Part shown: positions 1 to 9,648 of the stretch, piece after piece
Numbering within the stretch: the stretch's first letter is position 1
How the letters are laid out: every line of letters starts with the position of its first letter
Assembly: GCF_011386835.1 (NCBI RefSeq)
Contig: NC_088800.1
Span: 54,155,439-54,219,438 of the forward strand
Reading direction: 5' to 3'
Origin: Chrysemys picta bellii
Taxonomy: Eukaryota; Chordata; Testudines; Emydidae
DNA: 64,000 bases
Made by a program: the position numbers and the translations under genes
The notes under the pieces: generated by a model
Seen by the model: only the letters and a program-made list of their open reading frames with translations
Database searches by the model: none
Told to the model about the DNA's origin: nothing

Positions 1-121
1 CATGTTACACACTCAGTTATGCGCCTTCGGGCAGACTCCCATCCCGCAATGCAGACTATCCCAGCCACACTCCCCTGTCAGCATTCACAGACCACAGTAA
101 GAACAGTCCCAGTTCATCACA
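1..121 (-). repeat. Gypsy 3' LTR, partial (cut by window edge)
   Basis: The first 121 bases are nearly identical to 3570-3688 inside the 5' LTR, apart from isolated differences such as ttatg versus gtatg near position 20. On the minus strand the LTR opens with TGTGATGAAC at 121, directly after the polypurine tract. The rest lies outside the window. Confidence 0.9.
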
Positions 122-134
122 TCTCCCCCCTTCG
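122..134 (-). other. Polypurine tract of the Gypsy element
   Basis: On the minus strand a purine run (CGAAGGGGGGAGA) abuts the first base of the 3' LTR. This is the expected plus-strand primer site of an LTR retrotransposon and it fixes the LTR boundary. Confidence 0.85.
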
Positions 135-185
135 AGACCGAACTGAGCAGGGTCACTTTAGCCAGTGACCCGGGGAAGTTCGAAC

Positions 186-1061
186 CTACCCCCGTTCCCA
201 TGGATGCCCCCGCATCCCTCTCATTCCTTGGTGAGAATTACACCAGGCCCCTCCAGTTTCACGCCCCCCCTTAGGTCGGGGGTGCTTGATGGCACTCGCA
301 GTTCGCATGTGGGAAGGTTTATGCGGCCCATGCCCTTTCCCCACCCCCATACCTCTGGGGCTCCAACTGGGCTGTGGTCTTCTCCCAGCGCTCCAGTCTG
401 GAGGTCTGTGCTTTGGGCTCTCTTGGTTTAGAGCCGCCCTTTTAACCTTGGCCACCCTCCAGAAAGGATCCTTTATGCTGGGCAAGGGTCCTAAAGCTGT
501 TTTCCCCTTGTCCCGGGCCTTCCTCCCCCTCTGACAGGGGTCACAGGATCCGCAGTACTGTCGGACAGTAACAAAGACCCCAGGCCAGTAAAAGCTCCGC
601 AGCAGCCTCTGCTGGGTACGCCAGGTTCCCTGGTGCCCTGAGAGGGGAATGTCATGGGCCCGGCACAGCAGCTGGCGGCGATACTTCTGGGGTACCACCA
701 GCTGCCTCCTGATCCCCCCTGACTCCATTTTCCCTGGGGGAGCCCATTCTCGGTACAGGAACCCCTTCTCCCACAGGAACCTTTTCCGGCCACCTCGTCC
801 CATGGTCTGTACCGCATTGAGGTCGGCCAGGTCCCTTATCTTCCGCAAGGAGGGATCTCTCTGCAACTCGGCCTGGAACTCAGCAGCTGGGACAGGGATG
901 GCCACCTGCTCTTTCTCGCCTGCTGGGTCTGAAGCTGCAGCCTCCCTGAGCCGTGTCCCTGGGTGTTCCCTCCCCACCAGGTTAGGGTCCTGCGCCTCAG
1001 GCAAGGCACCCCCCCCAAGGTCAGGGCGCAGTGCCCCTCGCCGGCTCTGACTGCGGGTCAC
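186..1061 (-). pseudogene. Integrase N-terminal zinc-binding region, truncated
   Basis: A 291-codon open frame. Around residues 130-180 it shows the HHCC zinc-binding pattern of Gypsy integrases: RAHDIPLSGHQG gives two His, and CGSCDPCQRG gives the Cys pair. The preceding residues (LRKIRDLADL, FLWEKGFLYREW) match the usual linker before the HHCC motif. The catalytic DDE core does not follow. After about residue 200 the sequence no longer resembles integrase and runs into the polypurine tract. This frame differs from the protease frame, whose stop (TGA at 1058-1060) overlaps its first codon, so either frameshifting or a mutation links them. Confidence 0.8.
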
Positions 1062-1531
1062 AACCAGTGCCCTTTGGGGGTTGCTTGGCCAGTTCTCCAG
1101 GTCCCCCCCATCAATACCTCAGTGGGCAAATACGGGTGTACCCCCACATCCTTGGGGCCCTCCTTGGCCCCCCACTTCAGGTGTACCCTTGCCACGGGCA
1201 CTTTGACTGGTGTTCCGCCCACCCCCGTCAGGGTCAGGTAGGTGTTGGGCACCACCTGATCTGGGGCCACCACCTCGGGCCGGGCCAGCGTCACCTCTGC
1301 GCCCGTATCCCAGTATCCATTGACCTTCCTCCCATCCACCTCCACGGGAACAAGGTACTCTCTCCGGAGGGACAGCCCCGCGTCCACCGTATAAACCAAA
1401 AACCCTGAGTCTGGAGCATCCAGCCCCCTAGAGGAGCTGGCCTGGGGCCCTTCTCTCTCTTGAGCAGTTGATAAGCTGCCAGCCCCTCTTGCGTGAGAAG
1501 CCTGCCCCTCGTCCGTCTGGGCCTCTACCAA
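1058..1531 (-). pseudogene. Retropepsin (protease) region of the Gypsy element
   Basis: A 157-codon frame containing NGYWDTGAEVTL, the D-T-G-A active-site signature of retroviral-type aspartic proteases, followed by the expected hydrophobic strand. It lies in the same reading frame as gag upstream, separated only by the stop codon at 1583-1585. Protease would cleave the gag-pol polyprotein in the retrotransposon particle. Confidence 0.85.
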
Positions 1532-1582
1532 GTTAACCCGGTGCGGGTTCGGTCTGTTCAGTCCGTCCTTGAGCTTGGGGCA

Positions 1583-2905
1583 CTAGGCCCGAACGTGGCC
1601 TCTTCGGCCGCAGTAATAGCAGCTCATGTCCCGTGGGTCCCCTCGAGCCGGTCGGTTGTCCCTGACGCTGGGCATTCCCCGTGGGAGGGGATTCCCCATA
1701 TTCCCCCTTTTAGAGGTCCCAGGGTGACTCTCTCTCTGCATCGCGGCGGGCCTGTTCCTTTGGGGCTCCTCCCTGCCACCCCCTGACCGGCTCTTTACAA
1801 ACTCATCGGCCAGCCGCCCTGCGTGTCGCGGGTTCTCTGGCTTTCTGTCCACCAACCACAGCCTCAGGTCGGATGGGCACCGCTCATACAGTTGCTCCAG
1901 TACCAGCAGTTTAATCAGGTCCTCCTTCGTCTGGGCCTCATCAGCCCACTTGCTGGCGTATCTTTCCATGCGGACGGCTAGTTGCAGATATGAGATCTCA
2001 GGGGTTTTATCCTGACTCCGGAACCTCTCCCGGTACATCTCAGGAGTCAGCCCAAACTCTCGTAGCAGGGCCTTTTTGAATAGTTCGTAGTCCCCTTTCT
2101 CTGCCTCTTCCAGTTGGAGGTACAATGCCACGGCTTTGGGGTCCAGTAAGGGGGTAAGGACCCGGAGTCTGTCCGCGGGATCAACCCGGTGCAGCTCGCA
2201 GGCCGTCTCAAAGGCCTCCAGGAAGTCATCCATGTCCTCCCCCTCCTTGTGTGGGGCCAGGATGCACTTATCAAAGCTCCGTGCAGTCCTGGGTCCCCCC
2301 TCACTCACCGCAGCCGGGGGTTCGCTGCCCTTCAATCTTGCCAGTTCCAGTTCATGCTGTCTCTGTCTCTCTTTCTCCTCCCGTTCATGCTGTCTCTGTC
2401 TCTCTTCATGCTGTCTCTGTCTCTCTTTCTCCTCCCGTTCATGCTGACGCTGTCTCTCTTGTTCACGATCCCCCAGCTCTCTCAGTTTTAGCTCTTTCTC
2501 CCATTCCAGCCAATTCCGCTCCACGGATGCCGAACGTCGCCGGGAGGATCCTCTGCTGGCCGGCGAGCTTCGCCGGGAGGATCCCCTGCTGGCCGGGGGG
2601 GTCACGGCGCCCTCGGTATTTGCTGGGCTCCTCCCCACCCTTCCCCTAGGCATAGGAAGGAGGGGTCTCGGGAAGCCCTCAGCAGCCGGCTGACCACTCC
2701 CAGCTGGGACAGACTCTGGTGCCTGCGCTGCATTTGCCAGGCTGCTTCCCTGAGACACAGGGATCAGTTCATTCGCACGATCTTCCGCCTCCAGCCGGGC
2801 AATGAGCTGTTCTTTGGTGAGCCTCCCAATGCGCAGCCCCCTCTGCTTGCACAGCTCCACCAGGTCGCTCTTAAGCCGCTTGGCATACATCTTCCTGCTG
2901 GCCAC
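1583..2905 (-). pseudogene. Gag with SAP-like N terminus, SCAN-like capsid and zinc knuckle
   Basis: A 440-codon frame starting at ATG 2905. Residues about 10-40 resemble a SAP motif (LVELCKQRGL, then LTKEQLIARL). Residues about 145-200 are a charged coiled stretch built of short RQRQHEREEKE-type repeats. Residues about 300-380 match the SCAN fold pattern (YRERFRSQDK, KEDLIKLLVLEQLYERCPSD, LADEFVKSR). The C terminus begins a CCHC zinc knuckle (CYYCGRRGHVRA) but a TAG interrupts it before the last Cys, which is the next codon. Gmr1-like Gypsy gag is the reported source of the vertebrate SCAN domain, which supports the assignment. Gag would form the particle shell and bind RNA. Confidence 0.85.
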
Positions 2906-3210
2906 TCACCGGCCTGTGTGCTCACAGCTCCCCACAGTTCCCAGGGAGACCCCTAGTGTGCCAGCCCTTCTCGAGGTCACCGCCTCTCTGCCAGGGTCGA
3001 GCTGCAGACTCCTCCGCCCCTGGGACCACTCGCTGCGATCCCCCCGGGGGACCCTGTTACTGCAAAAGTCCTTCTCGCTGGTCACACACTCCCAGGGGTA
3101 ATAACCGTCTCTCTCTCACTCTTCAGCACGCCTGGTCCCCGTCAATCCCCCTTCGTTTTACTGCTCCCCAGTCACTTACTGCAGGAAGCGCCGTCCACGG
3201 GGTGCAGTAG

Positions 3211-3228
3211 ATCCCACCACTGCCACCA
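3211..3228 (-). other. Primer-binding site, tRNA-Leu-like
   Basis: Three bases inside the 5' LTR edge the minus strand reads TGGTGGCAGTGGTGGGAT. It resembles the tRNA-Leu-type primer site used by some LTR elements (recalled, about 15 of 18 positions). The position is right for minus-strand priming. The exact tRNA is inferred. Confidence 0.6.
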
Positions 3229-3230
3229 GT

Positions 3231-3688
3231 TGTCACGGAGTATTGGGGGACTCAGGGCCCTGCACCCCCGGCTTCCTGCGATTCACCATGACTCTCAGCC
3301 AGCCAGTAAAGCAGAAGGTTTATTTGGATGACAGGAATACAGTCCAAGACAGGTCTTGCAGGCACAGACAACAGGGACCCCCTCAGTTAGGTCCATCTTG
3401 GGGTCCCAGGGCATCCCAGCCCCCCTTGGGGGGTCAGAGCAATCTCTGCCTCCCCACCATCTCACCACCCAGCTTCCAAGACTCTGCCTTCAGCGACCCC
3501 TCCCACAGCCTTTGTTCAGTTTCCCGGGCCAAGGTATCACCTGGCCTTCAACCCCTTCCTGGGTTCTCATGTTACACACTCAGGTATGCGCCTTCGGGCA
3601 GACTCCCATCCCGCAATGCAGACTATCCCAGCCACACTCCCCTGTCAGCATTCACAGACCACAGTAAGAACAGTCCCAGTTCGTCACA
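3231..3688 (-). repeat. Gypsy 5' LTR, complete (458 bp)
   Basis: Bounded by TGTGACGAAC at 3688 and CCGTGACA at 3231 on the minus strand, so it has TG...CA ends with the imperfect inverted repeat TGTGAC/GTGACA. Positions 3570-3688 match the partial 3' LTR at the window start. The LTR carries the promoter and polyadenylation signals of the element. Confidence 0.88.
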
Positions 3689-3719
3689 ATCAGTCACAAG
3701 CTCCCACAGTTCTGCCAAG

Positions 3720-3928
3720 AAGAAGAACAGGAGTACTTGTGGCACCTTAGAGACTAACAAATTTATTAGAGCATAAGCTTTCGTGGACTACAGTTGCATC
3801 CGAAGAAGTGGGCTGTAGTCCACGAAAGCTTATGCTCTAATAAATTTGTTAGTCTCTAAGGTGCCACAAGTACTCCTGTTCTTCTTTTTGCGGATACAGA
3901 CTAACACGGCTGCTACTCTGAAACCTGT
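3720..3928 (-). mobile_element. Penelope-like hairpin retroelement, copy 1
   Basis: Flanked by a perfect 13-bp target-site duplication, CAGTTCTGCCAAG, at 3707-3719 and 3929-3941. The body is a large inverted repeat. The left arm (about 3720-3793) and right arm (about 3813-3886) are almost exact reverse complements around a 19-bp centre. A single-copy tail (CGGATACAGACTAACACGGC and onwards) lies on the right, so the element reads right to left. Related copies lie at 48992-49152 and 61975-62186. The unit resembles the terminal region of reptile Penelope-like elements as I recall them; no protein is encoded. Confidence 0.75.
3800..3837 (+). ncRNA. Hammerhead-ribozyme-like core in Penelope-like copy 1
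   Basis: Reads CCGAAGA (consensus CUGANGA with one change), then stem II GTGG...CCAC, then GAAA, then a two-pair stem III GC-TTAT-GC closed by A-T, then TC at the cleavage position. This is the order of a type I hammerhead with a minimal stem III, as described for Penelope-like elements. One extra A sits between the CUGANGA box and stem II, and the U4-equivalent is C, so this copy is probably inactive. Confidence 0.55.
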
Positions 3929-3941
3929 CAGTTCTGCCAAG

Positions 3942-5008
3942 GCATCTCACCTCTGACTTGCAGCCCCCTTTTTCAACCAAGCACAGTTTGCAAGTGCCAA
4001 GTTGGATGGTCGTTTTGTGTTGTCTGGTACCTCCAGGTCCAATTCACATAACATTGTATCTTAGCTGGATTGGGAGCCAGATCTTCCATATGACAATCCA
4101 GCTGATGCATCCCTGTCATCCACTCCAGCCATATATTTAACCACAGGAAGAACTTTCACTAAGGTGCAGAGTCTATGATGTTTGTCATATCCTATTAGGC
4201 TGGAACGTAGTTCCCAGAGTTTTTCACTGCAGAGATGGATGCATTTCATTGGTGGCCAATTGCATTTTTCGATGTGAATTTTATAAAGTGCCGAATAAGT
4301 CTTTGGGAGGTACCTTAGCACTAGGACTGGTCGAAATTTTTCCATCAAAACTTTTTTTGATGGAAAATTGGGTTCTAGACTGAATGAAAACTTTCTTAGA
4401 AAGTGTCTGCATCCCTTGAAACTTTTTGATTTTTTTCCCTTGTCTGAAAACCCCAATTTTTTTCAGTTTTTGGCTCAAAGAGTTTTGGGTTTTCAATGAA
4501 AACTCAATATTCTGTGCTGAGTGGTTCAACAAAAATAAATTGTTTCAATTTTCAATGAAATATTCTGTGGGGGTAGGGGGAATCCCATTTTCTGACTGGC
4601 TCTGCTTTAGTAGTATCTTGTAAATAAGTGCTCTGAATGAATGATTGGAGTTGAACTCCTCTGAACTATTGAGAGCAGCAGATCTGGCCGTCTACTGCTG
4701 GAAAGATAATTTCCTGTAGTTTTGTCACAAAGTCTTCTATTTGACCTCCAGGCTGACCTTGCTTTCAAGAGGCTCCAATGCCCCGACTCCAGTGTGGTAA
4801 TATTCAGGCAAACACATGTATGACATTTGGGTAGCTAAGCTAAAATTATATTAAATTACAAGAATAAACTCCAATCTAGTAGAACTCAATTTCTGAAGTG
4901 TAACCTCCTTGTATGAGATATTCCTGCTCCATGGGTGAGGGAGCTCTGCTTTTATTCTGCCCCCTAGCAATAGTGTTTAGAGCATGGGTTTTTTCTCATA
5001 TTGGTGTC
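3942..5008. other. No gene seen; AT-rich interspersed repeat at about 4321-4610
   Basis: No coding signal is visible. From about 4321 (GGTCGAAATTTTTCCATC) to 4610 lies an AT-rich stretch of Phe/Lys-like runs ending TCTGACTGGCTCTG. Similar material occurs at 31400-31740 plus 32607-32632 and at 36725-36880, so it looks like a dispersed repeat family of unknown class. Confidence 0.4.
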
Positions 5009-5185
5009 TGTAACGGAATGCTAAACTCTATTACACTGTTCAGCCCCTGTGTATAAAATACCTTTATTTAAGCTAACAGCAATACCTGGCAATGCATTAA
5101 AGAATTTTATGAGGAACACATCTGGTGTGTATCTTGCTCAGAAGTAGCTCTGTAGCCAGTCTATATCTGATACAGGAGCATGACA
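5009..5185 (+). repeat. 5' LTR of second Gypsy element
   Basis: A 177-bp LTR starting TGTAACGG and ending CATGACA. It matches 7215-7399 over its length with scattered differences and small indels, which shows an old insertion. It contains TATAAAATACC near 5051, a possible TATA element. Confidence 0.8.
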
Positions 5186-5198
5186 TGATGTCAGAAGT
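5186..5198 (+). other. Primer-binding site, tRNA-Leu-like
   Basis: TGATGTCAGAAGT directly abuts the 5' LTR and differs by one base from the tRNA-Leu-type primer site TGGTGTCAGAAGT. This supports the LTR edge. The primer identity is from memory. Confidence 0.65.
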
Positions 5199-5872
5199 AA
5201 ACTAGTGCCAAAGAAGAACAGAAACAGCAGGAAAATAACAACAAAGGTTGCAGATGGAAGGAAAAAGAGATAAAGGTTGCAAGATCTCATCAACTTGTTG
5301 CTCTTCAATGCCCTAGAGAACTTCAGCTTTGACAAACCTTCACAATGGACAGACTGGAAGCAGTATTTTTCAAGATTTCAAAGAGCACAATAAGGTCCAC
5401 CAAGAAACTGGAGATATACAGGTATCTTCTTTAATTTTATGCTGTGGGGAAGCAAGCAGAGCACATCTTTAAATCCTTTGACTTTGCTGAAGACAGTCAG
5501 AAAGATGATTATGAAAGGGTTCTTTCTTGATGTATAACTTTATACCTCAGAGAAATGTGACTTATGAAAGAGCCTGTTTCCATCAGGAATTCAAGAACCA
5601 AGGGGAAATATTGAATGTTTTATAAGAGCTCTGCATCCATGGGCTGAAAACTGGGATCTTGGAACATGAAAATATCAGAGACTGATAAATACCTTTCACA
5701 GCAGCTACAACTAAAAACAGATTTAAGTCTACCCATGGCTATTCAGACTGCAAAGAAGTCTGAACTGGCGAGACAGCAAAACTAAGAGCACCTTGAAAAC
5801 CAAGACAGTAGCTTAGAAGCAGTAAATAGACTTAGCATGTCTGATAAAAATCATTATCATAAGACCCCTGAG

Positions 5873-6505
5873 GCGAAGAGGGACAAATTCCAGCCTACAT
5901 GCACATGGTGTGGAAAAAGTCACATCCCAAAAGATAATGCATGACCAGCCAGAGGAAAAAAGTGTAATAAATGCACAAAATATGGACATTTTGCAGCTGA
6001 TTGCTGCACCAAAGCAGTCAGGGAGTTGACTTATATCACAGACAATCAAGAACCATTGTTTCAGGGATCTATCATTTGTGACAACACAGAACCTGACTGG
6101 AGAGTGAAATTGAACATTCATAGCAAGACTGACTTTAAAATAGACTCAGGAGATAATGTCACAGTCATCTCAGATGGGACTTACAATCACCGTAAACCCC
6201 TCGCAGAGCTGAAGTTGCCTGAAACAGCATTGACTAGCCTGGAGATATCCAGAACTATATGGGCCCGTTCACCACAGAAACAACTTACAAAGACAAAAGC
6301 TGTGCATTCAGAGTGCATGTGATCAAAGGACCACAGACCAATAGTTTTCTCATTTGCAGTGTGGCAGCCATGATGGGTCTAGTGAGAAAGGTGGAAGAAC
6401 TTAATGGAGGATTTGATGTTTTTGGACTTTTGAAAGGAGCTCCACTACAAATCAACTTAGAGACAATGTTGAATCATACAGTGTGCATTCTGAGGACATC
6501 ATTAC
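5873..6505 (+). pseudogene. Gag zinc knuckle and protease remnant
   Basis: The frame reads CTWCGKSHIPKDNA, then a stop, then CNKCTKYGHFAADC, a CX2CX4HX4C zinc knuckle. It continues into the 98-codon open stretch at 6026-6322 with FKIDSGDNVTVI, the D-S-G retropepsin signature, and after a frame change into VHVIKGPQTNSFL and SVAAMMGLVRKVEEL, typical of the protease-RT linker of vertebrate Gypsy elements. The reverse transcriptase that should follow is absent. The stops and shifts make it a dead copy. Confidence 0.75.
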
Positions 6506-6692
6506 ACCACTACCTCAATATAACGCCACCCGATATAACACGAATTTGGATATAACGTGATAAAGCAGTGCTCCAGGTGGGCGGGGCTGCACACTCCGGT
6601 AGATCAAAGCAAGTTCAATATAACGTGGTTTCACCTATAACGTGGTAAGATTTTTTGGCTCCCGAGGACAGCGTTATATCAAGGTAGAGGTG
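6505..6692. mobile_element. Tc1/mariner-type MITE, copy 1 (188 bp)
   Basis: Terminal inverted repeats CACCACTACCTCAATATAACG and CGTTATATCAAGGTAGAGGTG are flanked by TA at 6503-6504 and 6693-6694, the TA target duplication of the mariner superfamily. It is inserted between the protease-linker and integrase remnants of the Gypsy element. A better preserved relative lies in the opposite orientation at 33316-33495. Confidence 0.88.
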
Positions 6693-6694
6693 TA

Positions 6695-6940
6695 CCTGTT
6701 TGTAGTGGATTATTTTTCCAGGTATAAAAAGGCTAAAAGAGCTTATGAATACTTTTTTTACAACAGATGTCACTCAGTTAGAAAACTGCCACATCTAGAA
6801 CCTGGTGACCAAGTTCATGTCAACTTGGAGGGAGAAAAAAGATGGACAACTCCAGCTGTCATACTGAAAAAATTCAGTGCCCAGATCATATGTGATTGAG
6901 ACTGACAGTGGAGAGTTCAACAGTTGACATCTACAGTTTG
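6695..6940 (+). pseudogene. Integrase remnant of second Gypsy element
   Basis: Directly after the MITE the frame reads LFVVDYFSRY, the start of the integrase core with its first catalytic Asp. It then jumps to RKLPHLEPGDQVHV and W-T-P-A-V, the C-terminal integrase pattern, ending in ETDSGE after a stop. Most of the core between these is deleted. Confidence 0.7.
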
Positions 6941-7203
6941 TTCCTCAGGAAGAACAACCAACAGAGCAAACTTTACAGATGGTGGATGCAGAACAATGAG
7001 GAGAATAACAATAATCAATAATTCTAGACTGACCACAGCCAGATGTTGCAACTAATGGACTGCCAGATGACCAAGCTGTTATGTGTTTTGGTTGTGTAAT
7101 TAGAAAACCAGTATGATTCAGAGACAATTAACACTGATATGTACTGAACTTCAAAGATTTCTGTGATAGTGTATATTTTATAGATGGTAGGAATGTAGAA
7201 CTT

Positions 7204-7214
7204 AAATGGGGAGA
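7204..7214 (+). other. Polypurine tract of second Gypsy element
   Basis: AAATGGGGAGA lies immediately upstream of the 3' LTR start at 7215. Confidence 0.7.
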
Positions 7215-7399
7215 TGTAATGGATGCTAAACTATAGTCTACTGTTGAGCCACTAGGTGTATGACATAACTTTTATTTTAAGCTAACTTGAGCCATACCTG
7301 GCAGAGCATTTAAAGGCTCTTATAATGAACACATCTGGTGTGTATCTTGTTCAGAAGTATGCTCTGTAGACAGTCCATATCTGATACAGGAGCATGACA
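7215..7399 (+). repeat. 3' LTR of second Gypsy element
   Basis: A 185-bp LTR paired with 5009-5185. A clear target duplication is not visible: GTGTC lies left and CCGTC right, matching at three of five positions. Confidence 0.8.
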
Positions 7400-8537
7400 C
7401 CGTCTAAGGGAGGAAGAAAATAACTCTTCACTGAGCAGTGAACTGCAGGCTGTGGGTGAAAGCCTGGCCCTATTGACATCAACAGCAAAACTCCCACTAG
7501 CTTGAATGGGGTCAGGCTTCCTAAGCGTGTATCTCAGTGTCACTCTTTAGCGGGGCAGAGGAGGCATTGCCAGTGGCTTGGGAAGTGCCTCCTTCCCGCT
7601 GCACTTTTCTTCATCGCTTCTCATTGCAAGATGCACCAAGAAGGCTTTTATGGCGTGAAACAGCTGTGACCTAGGGCTGGGTATCTCAAGGGCTGTTGTG
7701 CTACAGCATTTTTTGTGCTCGTGTCACTGGTTCAGATCCAGCCCAGATAGTGTTGACTGCATCGGGCCATCTACATCTCACTTTGGGGGCCCATGTGAAC
7801 TGAGTTGATTGCCTCCATTCTGTTCCTTTTGGCTAGGGGACCACATTGCAGAACACTACCTTAACTGGCCACTTCCCTGGCAGTCTCAGCAGAAAGGCCA
7901 AAGAAGCCACTGGAGGCCCCCCCTCTCCTGGCTGCAGCTTGCCCTTCCCACCCAGCACTGAGGTGTGCCATGGGGGAGTAGTCTTGGTGGTAATCGGCCA
8001 ATGTGCCAGTCTTGGTGATAGTCAGCAGACGTTGGCAGGCAAGGTCTCTCACTCTGGCACCTTTCAGCAGCATGAAAGTCAGGTGGGGGGGACCCAGCAC
8101 TGTGGCTCCGGCTACCACCAACAAGCACAAGCTATCAGTACCTGATTGGTCTGCCCGTGTTTGTACATAGCTCTGGCATGCTGTGCAGAGGAAGCATTAA
8201 GCAAAGCCCCCAGCAGGGCATTTGGGCGGAGGGGGTGGGTGTTCCCCATCAGGTGCTGCACTGGGGAAGTTGCAGTTACTCACCGTGCAGCTATAATTGT
8301 ATCAATGACACTGATAGTGATACACTCTGCCTCCCCCTGATCAGTTCCCTATTCTTCCCTCCGACCCATCAATCCTTCACCCTCATCCCTCCCAATCCAC
8401 TGTGGGTCTCCTTTCCCAGTGTCTCATGGACGCGCCTCTTCGCAATGTGAGCCATCCTGCAGCCTCTGGCTGTGGAGTGCTTGTCTGTGTGGAGGGGCAT
8501 CCTGTCTGGAGGTGGGCTGGGTGGTTGGTTGGAGAAG
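7400..8537. other. No gene seen; one short inverted-repeat element
   Basis: About 7454-7520 begins GGGTGAAAGCCTGGCCC and ends GGGGTCAGGCTTC, a palindromic short repeat. Similar units occur at about 52415-52485, and looser ones near 29150, 49430 and 50000. The remainder shows only short shadow frames. Confidence 0.4.
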
Positions 8538-8757
8538 AAAAAACACCCCCCTGAGTGCAGCGAGTGCAGTGCTGTAAAGCACCAGTGTAATCAGCACCTG
8601 CAGCGCTTCATGCTCTCTCGCAGCTCTGCAAGCTATTCCCCTCGGAGAGGTGGACTACTTGCAGCGCTCTCTCGCAGCGCTGGCGGCGCGACTACACTCG
8701 CGCTTCACAGTGCTGCCGCGGCAGCGCTGTGAATCCCCAAGTGTAGCCAAGGCCAGA
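8538..8757. mobile_element. hAT-type non-autonomous element (GC-rich MITE)
   Basis: A CAG/GCAGCGCTG-rich palindromic body with GTGCAGTGCTGTAAAGCACC on the left and GGCAGCGCTGTGAATCCCC followed by AAGTGTAGCCAAGGCC on the right. The motif AGTGTAG-CAAGGC recurs at the end of the element at 9472-9648, so the two belong to related families. Ends are approximate and no clean 8-bp duplication was found. Confidence 0.5.
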
Positions 8758-9471
8758 GCTTAGATAGAGATAGAGAAGAGCTTCTGGCTGGCTGCTGGGA
8801 TTTGCGGGCTGAGGGAAGGGCAAAGAGGGTGCTGGGGAAGTGGCTGAACAATTGGCTGCAGTTGCCACTGAGGAAGTGGCTGGACAATTGGACTGCAGCA
8901 CTGGCTTCTGGAAGGGGGGAGTGCAGATTATGGCATGGCCAGAGGGCTGTGTCATGAAGAGAATGCCACGTTCTTTGGAGTGATGTGGTCCGGGAGCATA
9001 AGTGATGGTGGGCGAGTGGGAATGAGTGTACCCACCTGCGGAGCTAATCCCCAAGCTGACCAACAGGAGTTGCCAGCGTGGTGAGTGGAGCCCCGTCACA
9101 CTACACAGGCAATGTCAGAATTTACATTGTGGTGTTATGGAGAAACTAATAATTTCTGTTGGCCACCACCAGGGCGGTGCAAATTTGGCAAGATATTGCG
9201 GTTTTGTCTTCAATACTCTGGATCAGTGGCCTGAACATGCTTCTTTGGCACATCCCAAACTCCCACTGAAATCAGTAGTGGATGTCCGATGTACCAGTAG
9301 GGCTGTGGGTCAGTCGATAAGCTTTTCAGATCAGGGACCTCCTATTTGTCTGCAAAGCAGTCCCACGTGGTCAGTGCTCTAGACAGTGCTCACCCCCTTC
9401 CAGCCAAATCCCTGAACCCAAATTAAGCAAATGACAGTTGAAAAAACCACTCTTCTGCAATTTCTTTCTAA

Positions 9472-9648
9472 GGGCAGGTCTTCACTAACAATGTTAAAGT
9501 GCTGCCACAGTCACGGCTACCAGCGCTGGGAGCACTGTCTACACTGCCACTTTATAGTGCTGAAACTTGCAGTGCTCAGGGGGGTGTTTTTTCACACCCC
9601 TGAGTGAGAAAGTTGCAGCACTGTAAAGTGGCAGTGTAGACAAGGCTT
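9472..9648. mobile_element. hAT-type MITE
   Basis: Starts about GGGCAGGTCTTCACTA and ends GGCAGTGTAGACAAGGC. It has a strong internal palindrome (GCAGTGCTCAGGGGGGTG, then CACCCCTGAGTGAG, and CACTGCCACTTTATAGTGCTG against CAGCACTGTAAAGTGGCAGTG). It encodes no protein. Confidence 0.6.

Larger units (their letters stand above)
1..3688 (-). mobile_element. Gmr1-like Gypsy (Ty3/mdg4) LTR retrotransposon, internally deleted
   Basis: The element reads right to left. In order it has a 5' LTR (3231-3688), a tRNA primer site (3211-3228), gag (2905-1583), protease (1531-1058), the integrase zinc-binding region (from 1061), a polypurine tract (about 122-134) and the first 121 bp of the 3' LTR, which runs off the left edge. 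The integrase zinc-binding region follows protease directly, with no reverse transcriptase between them. Gmr1-like Gypsy elements are known for the order gag-PR-IN-RT, so this fits that clade with IN core, RT and RNase H deleted. A single stop codon in the gag zinc knuckle and a frame change after protease are further damage. It cannot be autonomous. The family assignment is from memory of domain order and gag type. Confidence 0.85.
5009..7399 (+). mobile_element. Second Gypsy LTR retrotransposon, internally deleted and decayed
   Basis: Short LTRs at 5009-5185 and 7215-7399 share start (TGTAAYGGATGCTAAAC-like), middle and end (CTGATACAGGAGCATGACA). A tRNA-Leu-like primer site starts at 5186 and a polypurine tract ends at 7214. 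The interior keeps gag fragments, a CCHC zinc knuckle, a retropepsin signature and integrase pieces, all with stops. Reverse transcriptase, RNase H and most of the integrase core are missing. A mariner-type MITE sits at 6505-6692. The remnants resemble the common vertebrate Gypsy class, not the Gmr1 type at 1-3688. Confidence 0.82.
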
